The notes under the pieces are model-generated. The model made no database searches. It saw nothing but the letters and a program-made list of their open reading frames with translations, and was not told where the DNA came from. Shown here piece by piece: positions 1-8,610 of a DNA stretch of 64,000 nt (its first letter is position 1; the number at the start of each line of letters is the position of its first letter). The stretch is taken from assembly GCA_013378335.1 (NCBI GenBank), contig CP040556.1, forward strand, positions 744,001-808,000. Direction: 5' to 3'. This DNA comes from Streptococcus sanguinis (lineage in GTDB: Bacteria > Bacillota > Bacilli > Lactobacillales > Streptococcaceae). The position numbers and the translations under genes were made by a program.

Positions 1-25
1 AATTTCAAGGAAAGGAAAAGAAGGT

Positions 26-412
26 ATGAAACTAGATAGCATTCACCATATAGCCATCATTGGTCATGATTATGCTAAGACCAGGGAGTTTTATGTGGAC
101 AAGCTGGGCTTTGAGCAGCTGGATGAGCACCACCGACCAGACAAACAGGATATTCTCTTTAATGTCCGCAAGGGAAATCTGACTCTGGAAATTTTTATCA
201 AGGAAGAAGCACCCAAGAGACCAGCCTTGCCTGCTCCAGAGCATACTGGCCTGCGGCATCTGGCCTTCCGAGTGACAAATGTCGAAGAAACGCTGGAGGA
301 ATTTGACCGTTTGGAGATTCCTCATACCGAGCTGCGCTATGACGACTTCGACGGTCGTAAGATGGCTTTCTTCTTTGATCCGGATGGCCTGCCTTTGGAG
401 ATTCACGAATAA
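26..412 (+). CDS. VOC family (glyoxalase-like) small metalloenzyme
   Basis: A 128-residue single-module protein of the vicinal-oxygen-chelate fold. It opens with the typical first strand (SIHHIAIIGHDY) carrying a metal-binding His near residue 8. It continues with HTGLRHLAF (second His region, about residue 74) and ends with FFFDPDGLPLEIHE, the usual final Glu ligand strand. Length fits the glyoxalase I/GloA2-like group found in most streptococci. The substrate cannot be read from sequence; methylglyoxal-glutathione or a fosfomycin-type reaction is possible but unproven. An AAGGAAAGG Shine-Dalgarno lies just upstream, and a hairpin terminator follows about 70 bases after the stop. Confidence 0.85.
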   Translation: MKLDSIHHIAIIGHDYAKTREFYVDKLGFEQLDEHHRPDKQDILFNVRKGNLTLEIFIKEEAPKRPALPAPEHTGLRHLAFRVTNVEETLEEFDRLEIPHTELRYDDFDGRKMAFFFDPDGLPLEIHE

Positions 413-478
413 GACTAGGAGCATCGGAAGGTCCCTTTTTCTCAGTAAAAGAACGACTTGTAAGTCCCGCATATGAAA

Positions 479-512
479 AACCCATCGGCTATCTAATTAA
501 CCGATGGGTTTT
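479..512. terminator. bidirectional terminator between VOC gene and DUF3397 gene
   Basis: Arms AACCCATCGG (479-488) and CCGATGGGTT (501-510) form a perfect 10-bp stem, with A-runs before and T-runs after. It can therefore end transcription from the plus-strand VOC gene and from the converging minus-strand gene. Confidence 0.8.
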
Positions 513-523
513 GTTTTACATTG

Positions 524-871
524 TTAGAAAAAGAGTCCGATGACCATGGCTAGGTACATGAAGAAGGTCAAAAGAAATCCAGCCCGCCAGAAGAACTTAA
601 AGAACTTAGGATAGTAGAAGCTTCGTTTTTTCTTGAGAAAATAGGTGGTGATGGCGATAGCGAGAACTGAGAGAGCTAGGGTCAGCTGGGGCAACAAGCT
701 ATGGTAGTAGGCCTTGTCTGAAATGATATAAAATTCCACAACAAAAAGCGGAAAAGCCAAGTCCGCAAAGTTCAAACCGTATTTTCTTAATTGAAAAACT
801 CGTACTGTAATAGTGGTTAAAATCAAAGTTAAAAAGATAAATAAAATCGAAGAAATCTTTAATAGTGTCAT
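524..871 (-). CDS. DUF3397-type integral membrane protein
   Basis: A 115-residue protein with four evident hydrophobic segments, at roughly residues 5-25, 38-52, 62-80 and 92-114, separated by short basic loops (RKYG, KKKRSFYYPKFFK). Composition and length match the DUF3397 family of Firmicutes, which in streptococci often sits beside rplK-rplA. Its function is unknown. It converges on the preceding VOC gene and is divergent from the L11/L1 operon. No enzymatic motif is visible. Confidence 0.75.
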   Translation of the reverse strand: MTLLKISSILFIFLTLILTTITVRVFQLRKYGLNFADLAFPLFVVEFYIISDKAYYHSLLPQLTLALSVLAIAITTYFLKKKRSFYYPKFFKFFWRAGFLLTFFMYLAMVIGLFF

Positions 872-916
872 AAGATTATTTTACCACAAAAAATTCAAAA
901 AAGAAGATAAAATTCC

Positions 917-944
917 TTGCATTTAACAAAGTTTAGTGTATAAT
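917..944 (+). promoter_or_regulatory. promoter of rplK-rplA
   Basis: A -35 box TTGCAT (917-922) and a perfect -10 TATAAT (939-944) are separated by 16 bases and sit just upstream of the structured L11 leader. Confidence 0.8.
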
Positions 945-950
945 AGAAAG

Positions 951-1008
951 GTATGCGAAAAGCATACTTGTGGGAGGTAAAAATCTTTATTTACCGCCAA
1001 AACCACAA
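951..1008 (+). promoter_or_regulatory. structured 5' leader of rplK with probable L1-binding motif
   Basis: Two stems follow the promoter. GTATGC/GCATAC (951-956 with 962-967) is a simple hairpin. TTGTGG (968-973) pairs with CCACAA (1003-1008) and encloses an inner GGTAAA/TTTACC helix, with unpaired GAG on the 5' side and a purine/pyrimidine loop on the 3' side. The GUGGGAG...CCAC asymmetric-loop design resembles the site that ribosomal protein L1 recognises on its own mRNA. The pairing is seen directly; L1 binding is inference. Confidence 0.55.
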
Positions 1009-1022
1009 AGGAGGATTTAAAA

Positions 1023-1448
1023 ATGGCTAAAAAAGTCGAAAAACTTGTAAAATTGCAAATCCCTGCTGGTAAAGCTACTCCAGCTCCACCAGTTGGTCCT
1101 GCGCTTGGTCAAGCCGGTATCAACATCATGGGATTCACTAAGGAGTTCAACGCTCGTACAGCTGATCAAGCTGGTATGATCATTCCAGTTGTTATCTCAG
1201 TATACGAAGACAAATCATTCACTTTCGTGACTAAGACTCCGCCAGCTGCTGTTCTTTTGAAGAAAGCTGCAGGTGTTGAAAAAGGTTCTGGTGAGCCAAA
1301 CAAAACGAAAGTTGCAACAGTTACTCGTGCGCAAGTACAAGAAATTGCTGAAACTAAGATGCCAGATTTGAACGCTGCAAACATCGAGTCTGCAATGCGT
1401 ATGATTGAAGGTACTGCTCGTTCTATGGGATTCACTGTTGTTGACTAA
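1023..1448 (+). CDS. rplK: 50S ribosomal protein L11
   Basis: A 141-residue L11, full family length. It shows the N-terminal proline-rich segment ([25 protein letters not shown], about residues 15-39) used by the translation-factor-binding domain. The C-terminal RNA-binding domain ends in [17 protein letters not shown]11 binds the GTPase-associated centre of 23S rRNA and is needed for RelA-type stringent activation. AAGGAGG lies 7 bases before the ATG. It heads a two-gene operon with rplA, with a leader resembling an L1 target upstream. Confidence 0.98.
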   Translation: MAKKVEKLVKLQIPAGKATPAPPVGPALGQAGINIMGFTKEFNARTADQAGMIIPVVISVYEDKSFTFVTKTPPAAVLLKKAAGVEKGSGEPNKTKVATVTRAQVQEIAETKMPDLNAANIESAMRMIEGTARSMGFTVVD

Positions 1449-1503
1449 TCAATAACTTACATCCCATTTGCCCGCACTACACTTGATCAGATTGACGAGT
1501 GAC

Positions 1504-1530
1504 GTGGGAGATGAAAATCGATTGAACCAC
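1504..1530 (+). promoter_or_regulatory. second L1-type motif between rplK and rplA
   Basis: GTGG (1504-1507) pairs with CCAC (1527-1530) around GAG and a small GAT/ATC helix capped by GAAA. This repeats the GUGGGAG...CCAC arrangement seen in the rplK leader. It lies immediately before the rplA Shine-Dalgarno (AAGGAG), where bound protein could block translation. Binding is inferred. Confidence 0.4.
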
Positions 1531-1549
1531 TTACAAGGAGAAAGATAAA

Positions 1550-2239
1550 ATGGCTAAAAAAAGCAAACAACTTCGTGCTGCTCTTGAAAAAATCGACAGC
1601 ACAAAAGCATACAGCGTAGAAGAAGCTGTAGCACTTGCAAAAGAAACTAACTTTGCAAAATTCGATGCAACTGTAGAAGTTGCTTACAACTTGAACATTG
1701 ATGTTAAAAAAGCTGACCAACAAATCCGTGGCGCAATGGTATTGCCAAACGGAACTGGTAAAACTTCACGCGTTCTTGTTTTCGCACGTGGTGCTAAAGC
1801 AGAAGAAGCGAAAGCTGCTGGCGCAGACTTCGTTGGTGAAGATGACCTCGTTGCAAAAATCAACGACGGTTGGTTGGACTTTGACGTAGTAATCGCTACA
1901 CCTGACATGATGGCTCTTGTAGGTCGCCTTGGACGTGTCCTTGGACCTCGTAACTTGATGCCAAACCCTAAGACTGGTACTGTAACAATGGACGTTGCAA
2001 AAGCAGTTGAAGAGTCTAAAGGTGGTAAGATTACTTACCGTGCAGACCGTGCAGGTAATGTACAAGCTATCATTGGTAAAGTTTCATTTGAAGCTGACAA
2101 GTTGGTTGAAAACTTCAAAGCTTTCAACGACACAATCCAAAAAGCGAAACCAGCTACTGCTAAAGGTACTTATGTAACCAACCTGACTATCACTACTACA
2201 CAAGGTGTTGGTATCAAGGTTGATGCAAACTCACTTTAA
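1550..2239 (+). CDS. rplA: 50S ribosomal protein L1
   Basis: A 229-residue L1, normal bacterial length. The diagnostic segment around [29 protein letters not shown] (about residues 119-147) is intact. The C-terminal domain-I strand ends with [14 protein letters not shown]1 binds the mobile stalk of 23S rRNA (deacylated tRNA exit) and in many bacteria represses its own operon by binding mRNA. It follows rplK after a 101-base spacer that carries a candidate L1 site, and it is followed by a strong terminator, so rplK-rplA is a closed two-gene unit. Confidence 0.98.
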   Translation: MAKKSKQLRAALEKIDSTKAYSVEEAVALAKETNFAKFDATVEVAYNLNIDVKKADQQIRGAMVLPNGTGKTSRVLVFARGAKAEEAKAAGADFVGEDDLVAKINDGWLDFDVVIATPDMMALVGRLGRVLGPRNLMPNPKTGTVTMDVAKAVEESKGGKITYRADRAGNVQAIIGKVSFEADKLVENFKAFNDTIQKAKPATAKGTYVTNLTITTTQGVGIKVDANSL

Positions 2240-2248
2240 GAATTAATT

Positions 2249-2275
2249 GAACTGCCTCAGGGTAGTTCTTTTTTT
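2249..2275 (+). terminator. terminator of rplK-rplA
   Basis: GAACTGCC (2249-2256) pairs with GGTAGTTC (2261-2268) through a 4-base loop and is followed by a run of T. Confidence 0.85.
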
Positions 2276-2297
2276 GAAATAAAATTGATGATAGCGA

Positions 2298-2325
2298 TTA
2301 CAAACTCATAGAAACATGTTATAAT
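2298..2325 (+). promoter_or_regulatory. promoter of APC permease gene
   Basis: A -35-like TTACAA (2298-2303), a 16-base spacer and an extended -10 TGTTATAAT (2317-2325) lie 43 bases before the start codon. Confidence 0.65.
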
Positions 2326-2367
2326 AATATCGAATCAATTTATTTTATAACAAAAGGAGACGATGTC

Positions 2368-3819
2368 ATGAAAAAGGATCAGAACCAGCTAACCTGGCTG
2401 ATGGTATCTCTGATTGCTTTTAATATGGTCTGGGGTCTGGGCAATGTGGTTAATAACTATTCCCAGCAGGGCATTTCGGTAATTGTTTCTTGGATTCTTA
2501 TCCTTGCTATTTACTTTATTCCCTATGCCCTCATTGTGGGGCAGCTAGGCTCGACTTTCAAGGAGAGTGGAGGCGGTGTCAGTGACTGGGTGGAGAAAAC
2601 CTCTACCAAGCGGCTGGCTTATTTTGCGGCCTGGACTTACTGGGTGGTGCATATTCCTTATCTGGCTCAAAAGCCACAGGGAGTTTTGATTCCGCTGGGC
2701 TGGGCTATTCAGGGAAATGGAGACTTTTTGAGCAGTCTTGATATTCACTGGATTGTTATTCTTAGCTTGCTGATTTTCGGTGCCTTTCTCTACTTGTCTA
2801 CCAAGGGGCTGTCCACGCTCAAGGTGATTGGGGGCTTGGCAGGAAGTGCCATGCTGATTATGTCTTTCCTCTTCGTCCTCTTAGCGGTTGGGGCGCCTTT
2901 TATCAAGCCGGATATGCAGTTTGCGACGGCTAATATGGATAAGCTCAGCACCTATATTCCCAACTTTGATTTTTCTTATTTCACGACTATCTCCCTCTTA
3001 GTCTTTGCGGTCGGCGGGGCTGAGAAAATCTCGCCTTACGTTAATCAAACACGCAATCCAGCCAAGGAATTTCCAAAGGGGATGATTGTTATGGCTGTCA
3101 TGGTTGGTGCCTCTGCTATCCTAGGCTCTCTGGCTATGGGCATGCTTTTTGATGGCAGCAATATTCCTGAAGACCTGATGCGAAACGGCGCTTACCAAGC
3201 CTTCCAAAAGTTGGGCAATTACTGGGGAGTGGGAAATGTTCTAGTAGTCATCTATGCCCTGACCAACATGGTTGGACAGATTGCTGCACTGGCTTTCTCT
3301 ATTGACGCGCCTCTGCAAATCATGCTCAATAATGCTGATGAAGAGTTTGTCCCAAGCTGGCTGCGCAAGCGGACATCAAAAGGAGTCCTCATTAACGGTT
3401 ACATCCTGACAGGGATTTTGGTTAGCTTTTTGATTATTCTGCCTATCTTTGGAATCAAAGAAATTGATGGCCTGGTCAAATGGATGACCAATCTCAACTC
3501 CATCGTGATGCCTATGCGTTATCTCTGGGTATTCCTGGCCTACATGATGTTGAACAAGGCCTGGAAGAAGTACAAGGATGCCGAGTATAAGTTTACAAAA
3601 AATCCCAAAGTTGGCTTTGCTATCGGAGCTTGGTGCTTCCTCTTTACTGCCTTTGCCTGCATCTTAGGGATGGTTCCGAAAGTAGACTTTGCCAAAGACC
3701 CAGCTGGCTGGCAATTTTCTCTATTGACAAATATCCTGACGCCAATTGTTTTGATCAGTCTGGGTGTTATCCTGCCGCTCTTAGCTAAGCGGGAAAGGAA
3801 ACAGTCGCTCAAGCAGTGA
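2368..3819 (+). CDS. APC-superfamily amino acid permease (YjeM-like)
   Basis: A 483-residue integral membrane protein with about twelve hydrophobic segments. The first (TWLMVSLIAFNMVWGLGNVVNNY) carries the glycine-rich unwound helix-1 motif of APC transporters. The APC-type IIxFFGxxGAE-like segment appears as LVFAVGGAEKISPYVNQTRNP (about residues 211-231), where substrate and antiport gating residues lie. It most resembles the glutamate/GABA-antiporter-like YjeM group. The substrate is not determinable. It is monocistronic, with its own extended -10 promoter and a terminator. Confidence 0.85.
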   Translation: MKKDQNQLTWLMVSLIAFNMVWGLGNVVNNYSQQGISVIVSWILILAIYFIPYALIVGQLGSTFKESGGGVSDWVEKTSTKRLAYFAAWTYWVVHIPYLAQKPQGVLIPLGWAIQGNGDFLSSLDIHWIVILSLLIFGAFLYLSTKGLSTLKVIGGLAGSAMLIMSFLFVLLAVGAPFIKPDMQFATANMDKLSTYIPNFDFSYFTTISLLVFAVGGAEKISPYVNQTRNPAKEFPKGMIVMAVMVGASAILGSLAMGMLFDGSNIPEDLMRNGAYQAFQKLGNYWGVGNVLVVIYALTNMVGQIAALAFSIDAPLQIMLNNADEEFVPSWLRKRTSKGVLINGYILTGILVSFLIILPIFGIKEIDGLVKWMTNLNSIVMPMRYLWVFLAYMMLNKAWKKYKDAEYKFTKNPKVGFAIGAWCFLFTAFACILGMVPKVDFAKDPAGWQFSLLTNILTPIVLISLGVILPLLAKRERKQSLKQ

Positions 3820-3853
3820 GTAGATTTTGCAAAAGATAATTGAAGTATTTATT

Positions 3854-3887
3854 CCCAGTCCTATCTGATGATGGGACTGGTTTTTTT
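3854..3887 (+). terminator. terminator of APC permease gene
   Basis: CCAGTCC (3855-3861) pairs with GGACTGG (3874-3880) and is followed by seven T. Confidence 0.85.
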
Positions 3888-3973
3888 GTGAAATGAGCTT
3901 GTCTGCTCTGCTATTTTACAAAAAGGAAAAAAGAAAAATTTCGGTGATTTAACTATATAAAAATCACAAAATG

Positions 3974-3982
3974 TGGTAAAAT
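3974..3982 (+). promoter_or_regulatory. extended -10 promoter of pyrH-frr
   Basis: TGGTAAAAT (3974-3982) is a TGn-extended -10 element placed 27 bases before the pyrH ATG. No good -35 is visible. Confidence 0.5.
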
Positions 3983-4009
3983 AGTACAGATAAAATAAGG
4001 AGTAAAAAA

Positions 4010-4735
4010 ATGGTAGAACCTAAGTATAAGCGTATTTTGATTAAGTTGTCGGGTGAAGCTCTTGCCGGTGAAAAAGGCGTTGGTATTGATATTCAAACCG
4101 TTCAGAAGATGGCGGAAGAAATCAAAGAAGTTCACGATTTGGGTGTTCAGATTGCTCTGGTTATCGGAGGCGGAAACCTTTGGCGGGGTGAGCCGGCAGC
4201 AGAAGCGGGCATGGACCGCGTGCAGGCCGACTATACTGGTATGTTGGGCACTGTCATGAATGCGCTGGTAATGGCGGATTCGCTGCAGCAGGTAGGTGTT
4301 GACACGCGCGTGCAGACAGCGATTGCTATGCAGCAAGTAGCTGAGCCTTACATCCGAGGTCGAGCCCTTCGTCATCTGGAAAAAGGCCGTATCGTGATTT
4401 TCGGTGCAGGTATTGGTTCTCCTTATTTTTCAACCGATACAACCGCTGCCTTGCGATCAGCAGAGATTGAAGCAGATGCGATTCTCATGGCTAAAAATGG
4501 CGTGGATGGTGTTTACAATGCCGATCCTAAGAAGGACAAGACCGCTGTTAAGTTTGATGAGCTGACTCACCGCGATGTTATCAGCAAGGGACTGCGGATT
4601 ATGGACTCAACGGCTTCGACCCTGTCTATGGACAATGATATTGACTTGGTTGTCTTTAATATGAATGAGCCGGGCAATATCAAACGCGTTGTTATCGGTG
4701 AGCAAATAGGAACAACAGTATCAAATAATTTATAA
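4010..4735 (+). CDS. pyrH: UMP kinase
   Basis: A 241-residue amino-acid-kinase-fold enzyme that phosphorylates UMP to UDP with ATP, feeding all UTP/CTP synthesis. Visible motifs are [16 protein letters not shown] (about residues 12-27), the glycine loop [10 protein letters not shown] (about 53-62), the UMP/ATP site segment [25 protein letters not shown] (about 132-156) and [17 protein letters not shown] near residue 164. It is full length. The downstream frr gene starts 19 bases after its stop, the common pyrH-frr pairing. Confidence 0.97.
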
Positions 4736-4754
4736 GAACGGAGATTAGAAACTC

Positions 4755-5312
4755 ATGGCAAATGCAATTGTAGAAAAAGCAAAAGAAAGAATGACCCACT
4801 CGCACCAAAGTTTGGCTCGTGAATTTGGCAGCATCCGTGCAGGCCGCGCCAATGCCAGCCTTTTGGACCGCATCCATGTGGAGTACTATGGAGTAGAAAC
4901 TCCGCTCAACCAGATCGCTTCGATTACGATTCCGGAAGCGCGTGTTCTTTTGGTGACACCTTTTGACAAGTCTTCTATCAAGGACATTGAGCGTGCGCTT
5001 AATGCTTCTGACCTCGGGATTACGCCAGCCAGCGATGGCTCTGTGATTCGTCTGGTCATTCCAGCCCTGACAGAGGAAACTCGCCGTGATTTGGCTAAAG
5101 AAGTGAAAAGGGTTGGTGAAAATGCTAAAGTTGCTATCCGTAACATCCGCCGCGATGCTATGGATGAAGCTAAAAAGCAGGAAAAAGCCAAAGAAATCAC
5201 TGAAGACGAATTGAAGACCTTGGAAAAGGATATTCAAAAAGTAACGGACGATGCTGTCAAACATATCGATGAGATGACAGCAAATAAAGAAAAAGAACTT
5301 TTAGAAGTTTAA
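4755..5312 (+). CDS. frr: ribosome recycling factor
   Basis: A 185-residue RRF that splits post-termination ribosomes with EF-G. The signature segments are [22 protein letters not shown] (about residues 20-41), [17 protein letters not shown], and the C-terminal helix region [34 protein letters not shown]. It is transcribed with pyrH and followed by a hairpin terminator. Confidence 0.98.
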   Translation: MANAIVEKAKERMTHSHQSLAREFGSIRAGRANASLLDRIHVEYYGVETPLNQIASITIPEARVLLVTPFDKSSIKDIERALNASDLGITPASDGSVIRLVIPALTEETRRDLAKEVKRVGENAKVAIRNIRRDAMDEAKKQEKAKEITEDELKTLEKDIQKVTDDAVKHIDEMTANKEKELLEV

Positions 5313-5330
5313 CATTTTTATCAGAATCAA

Positions 5331-5363
5331 AACTCAGTTGGCTTTGGCTGACTGAGTTGTTTT
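5331..5363 (+). terminator. terminator of pyrH-frr
   Basis: AACTCAGT (5331-5338) and ACTGAGTT (5351-5358) form an 8-bp stem followed by a short T-rich tract (GTTTT). Confidence 0.7.
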
Positions 5364-5416
5364 AACATCAAAAATCCTTGCCCGGTTTGAAGAAGCAAGG
5401 TAGAAAATAGGTCTAT

Positions 5417-6271
5417 ATGAATACAAATCTTGCCAGCTTCATCGTGGGTATCATCACGGATGAAAATGATCGCTTTTACTTTGTTCAAAAGGACGGTCAG
5501 GTTTACGCTCTATCTAAGGAAGAGGGGGCGCATGAGCTGGGGCAGTCTGTCAAAGGCTTTGCCTACAGCGATATGAAGCAGAAGCTTCGCCTGACAACTC
5601 TTGAAGTCACGGCTACCCAAGAGCAGTTTGGCTGGGGAACAGTAACGGAGGTTCGCAAGGATCTAGGCGTCTTTGTCGATACCGGTCTGCCAGATAAGCA
5701 AATCGTCGTATCACTAGACATCTTGCCAGAGATCAAGGAACTCTGGCCCAAAAAGGGCGACCGCCTTTATATCCGTCTAGATGCGGACAAGAAAGACCGC
5801 ATCTGGGGCCAGTTGGCCTATCAGGAGGATTTCCAACGCTTGGCTCGTCCTGCCTTCAATAACATGCAAAATCAAAACTGGCCGGCCATCGTTTATCGGC
5901 TCAAGCTTTCTGGCACTTTTGTCTACCTGCCGGAGAATAATATGCTGGGCTTTATTCATCCCAGTGAGCGCTATGCAGAGCCTCGTCTCGGTCAGATCTT
6001 GGATGCACGGGTGATTGGCTTCCGTGAAGTAGACCGCACGCTTAACCTCTCCCTCAAGCCTCGTTCCTTTGAAATGCTGGAAAACGATGCCCAGATGATT
6101 CTGACCTATCTGGAGAGCAACGGTGGCTTCATGACCTTGAACGATAAATCTTCACCAGACGACATCAAGGCTACCTTTGGCATTTCCAAAGGCCAGTTTA
6201 AAAAAGCCCTGGGTGGGCTGATGAAAGCTGGTAAAATTAAGCAGGACCAGACTGGAACGGAGTTGGTGTGA
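5417..6271 (+). CDS. cvfB: CvfB-family S1-domain RNA-binding regulator
   Basis: A 284-residue protein of the conserved virulence factor B/YitL family. It carries tandem S1-like OB folds (about residues 65-135 and 150-215; note VYRLKLSGTFVYLPENNMLGFIHPSERYAEPRLGQILDARVIGFREVDRTLNLSLKP). A winged-helix segment follows at the C-terminus (about 225-280; DDIKATFGISKGQFKKALGGLMKAGKI). In staphylococci CvfB binds RNA and affects virulence gene expression; the role here is inferred from family. It is followed 68 bases later by the YozE-like gene. Confidence 0.9.
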   Translation: MNTNLASFIVGIITDENDRFYFVQKDGQVYALSKEEGAHELGQSVKGFAYSDMKQKLRLTTLEVTATQEQFGWGTVTEVRKDLGVFVDTGLPDKQIVVSLDILPEIKELWPKKGDRLYIRLDADKKDRIWGQLAYQEDFQRLARPAFNNMQNQNWPAIVYRLKLSGTFVYLPENNMLGFIHPSERYAEPRLGQILDARVIGFREVDRTLNLSLKPRSFEMLENDAQMILTYLESNGGFMTLNDKSSPDDIKATFGISKGQFKKALGGLMKAGKIKQDQTGTELV

Positions 6272-6339
6272 GGATAAAGAATCACATATCTAGAGCTGAT
6301 GCTTGGAAGGATACAATCTTAAAGAAATGAAAGGAACCT

Positions 6340-6555
6340 ATGAGAAAATCTTTTTACAGCTGGCTGATGACAGAGCGCAATCCTAAGAGTAAGGAGCCCA
6401 AGGCTATTTTGGCGGACTTAGCTTTTCAGGATACGGCTTTTCCCAAGCATACGGATGATTTCGATGAGGTCAGCCGTTTTCTGGAGGAGCATGCAAATTT
6501 TTCCTTTAACTTGGGTGAGTTTGATGCGATTTGGGAAGAGTATCAGGCTCATTAA
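6340..6555 (+). CDS. YozE/UPF0346 family small protein
   Basis: A 71-residue protein matching the YozE SAM-like fold family: [14 protein letters not shown] near the N-terminus, then [24 protein letters not shown], and a tryptophan near the end ([11 protein letters not shown]). Function is unknown. The gene neighbourhood cvfB-yozE-phoH is common in streptococci. A GAAAGGAA Shine-Dalgarno precedes the ATG. Confidence 0.9.
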
Positions 6556-6645
6556 GCAGATAATTGCTGGGAATAGTCATTTTCTGCTTGCTTTGATATA
6601 ATAAAGATAATTCATTCAAAAAAATAAAATAGAGAGGTTCTTTGT

Positions 6646-7644
6646 TTGCAGGAACATTCAGTAGAATTGAAACTAGGCCATCCAGATGATGCCTTTCATC
6701 TCTTTGGTTCTAATGAACGCCATCTGCGCTTGATGGAGCAGGAATTGAAGGTCACCATCCATGCCCGAACCGAGATTGTGCAGATTTTGGGTACGGGGGC
6801 TGCCTGCGAGGAGACTCGACAGGTCATCCAGGCTCTCTTGGTCTTGGTCAATCGTGGCATGACAATTGGTACACCCGATGTTGTGACAGCTATTACCATG
6901 GTCAAAAATAATGAAATTGATAAGTTTGTAGCTCTTTATGAAGAAGAAATCATCAAAGACAGCTATGGCAAGCCGATTCGCGTCAAGACACTTGGTCAAA
7001 AAATCTATGTGGACAGTGTTAAAAATCATGATATTGTCTTTGGTATCGGGCCAGCTGGAACAGGGAAGACCTTTCTGGCGGTGACCTTGGCCGTGACAGC
7101 TCTCAAGCGTGGGCAGGTCAAACGAATTATCCTGACAAGGCCAGCGGTAGAAGCTGGTGAAAGTTTGGGCTTTCTGCCGGGAGACCTTAAGGAAAAGGTG
7201 GATCCATATCTGCGTCCGGTCTATGATGCCTTGTATCAGATTTTGGGTAAGGACCAGACGACGCGCCTCATGGAGCGAGAAATCATTGAGATTGCACCCT
7301 TAGCCTATATGCGGGGGCGGACGCTGGATGATGCCTTTGTGATACTAGACGAAGCTCAGAACACCACCATCATGCAGATGAAGATGTTTCTGACACGGCT
7401 GGGCTTCCAGTCCAAGATGATTGTCAATGGAGACATCAGTCAGGTCGACCTGCCTCGCAATGTTAAGTCGGGTCTCATTGACGCTCAGGAGAAATTGAAG
7501 AATATCTCCCAGATTGACTTTGTGCATTTCTCAGCTAAGGATGTCGTTCGTCATCCAGTGGTGGCGGAGATTATCCGAGCTTATGAACCAGCTCCTATTA
7601 AAGAGGCTACAACTGAGCCAGCAGAATTGGAATCTGAGAACTAA
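6646..7644 (+). CDS. phoH: PhoH-like P-loop ATPase
   Basis: A 332-residue PhoH family protein, probably involved in RNA metabolism with YbeY (encoded 3 kb downstream). It has Walker A GPAGTGKT (about residue 135), RPAVEAGESLGFLPGD (a family signature), Walker B-like FVILDEAQN (about residues 230-238) and a C-terminal RHPVVAEIIRAYE segment. The start is TTG at 6646, supported by AGAGAGG about 9 bases upstream; no in-frame ATG occurs earlier. The C-terminal 20 residues are low-complexity and acidic. Confidence 0.92.
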   Translation: MQEHSVELKLGHPDDAFHLFGSNERHLRLMEQELKVTIHARTEIVQILGTGAACEETRQVIQALLVLVNRGMTIGTPDVVTAITMVKNNEIDKFVALYEEEIIKDSYGKPIRVKTLGQKIYVDSVKNHDIVFGIGPAGTGKTFLAVTLAVTALKRGQVKRIILTRPAVEAGESLGFLPGDLKEKVDPYLRPVYDALYQILGKDQTTRLMEREIIEIAPLAYMRGRTLDDAFVILDEAQNTTIMQMKMFLTRLGFQSKMIVNGDISQVDLPRNVKSGLIDAQEKLKNISQIDFVHFSAKDVVRHPVVAEIIRAYEPAPIKEATTEPAELESEN

Positions 7645-7742
7645 ATATCAGTTTACGCCAGATATTATATAGAATTTTTAAGGCTTATAAAATGAATAAA
7701 AGTGATTATCTGGAAAGATAGAATTTTAAAAAGAGGTAGAAG

Positions 7743-8027
7743 ATGGATTGGTATGATTATATGATTAATGCTTCTAGGCAATCAAGGTTTAACGCCAGTC
7801 ATTGGTTTCGTTACCTTAGAAAGGTTATTTTTGAAGATAGTTCTTATTTGACTGACAAAGATGTGGAACGTTTGTTGGCTTCAAAAGAGTTGACAGATTT
7901 TCAAAAGGTTAGTCTGAAATATGCTCTACAAGAACACACTCCCACGCATGAGTATGTAGTTTCTTTAAACAAACCTGCTAAGTTAACAAATGTTCAAGAG
8001 CTGATGGAGAGATATAAGCATGGATAA
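7743..8027 (+). CDS. unknown 94-residue protein paired with DUF6036-type nucleotidyltransferase
   Basis: I do not recognise this protein. It is a compact, probably all-helical 94-residue protein rich in aromatic and charged residues (MDWYDYMINASRQSRFNASH at the start). It shows no membrane segment and no cysteine. It has a good Shine-Dalgarno (AGAGGTAGAAG) and overlaps the next gene by 8 bases (its last codons contain that gene's ATG), so the two are probably translationally coupled. The tight pairing of a small protein with a nucleotidyltransferase resembles toxin-antitoxin architecture, but this is inference. Confidence 0.7.
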   Translation: MDWYDYMINASRQSRFNASHWFRYLRKVIFEDSSYLTDKDVERLLASKELTDFQKVSLKYALQEHTPTHEYVVSLNKPAKLTNVQELMERYKHG

Positions 8028-8576
8028 GATGAAACCAGTTTTTGAAGCCTTAAATCAAGAATTAGCCCAAGCCAACCTTACTTTGACTATTATTTGTGTT
8101 GGGGCTATGTCTTGGAACATCATGTCTTGCGAGCAACACAAGATATAGATGCTTTTTACCAAGAAAACCAAAAAATCAACGAGATTATTGCGAAAGTTGG
8201 ACGACAATTTAATCTCAATACTCATGAAGAACTTTGGCTTAATAATAATGTAGCGAACATGAACAAGCAACCAGCGCCTGAGTTATGTGAGACCTTATAT
8301 ACTTTTAGTCATTTAACGGTTTTAATGGTTCCGATTGAATATGTTTTAGGAATGAAAATGATCAGCATTAGGGAACAGGATTTGAAAGACATCGGAGCTA
8401 TTATCAAATACAAAGATTTTCATTCCCCATTCAATACCTTTGAGGACTTGAGGAAATTGGGCTTTGATACGCTTGATTTTTCTGTTCTTTTAGAAGGTTT
8501 TAGTCATGCCTATGGTATGGAATGGCTAGAGGAATTTTTCAAAGAAAATCAAGAAGAGCTAAAGGGGTATTACTAA
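8020..8576 (+). pseudogene. DUF6036-like nucleotidyltransferase, frameshifted in a G run
   Basis: From ATG 8020 the frame reads MDKMKPVFEALNQELAQANL... to IICVG, then falls out of frame. The rest (GYVLEHHVLRATQDIDAF... to ELKGYY*) continues in another frame to 8576. Adding one G to the GGGG run at 8101-8104 restores a 185-residue protein with the nucleotidyltransferase core GGYVLxxHxLRATxDIDAF (GG motif plus DxD metal site). This is the layout of DUF6036/AbiEii-like proteins. It is either a real one-base deletion or a homopolymer sequencing error. Without repair the first frame stops after about 43 residues. Confidence 0.75.
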
Positions 8577-8610
8577 AGAAAGCTTTGATTTTTATCTAAT
8601 AACATACGAA

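Noticed and set aside
4692-5264. Long minus-strand open frame (190 codons) opposite frr
   Set aside because: It lies entirely antisense to a clear frr gene, has no family features and no ribosome site; it is a by-product of frr codon use.
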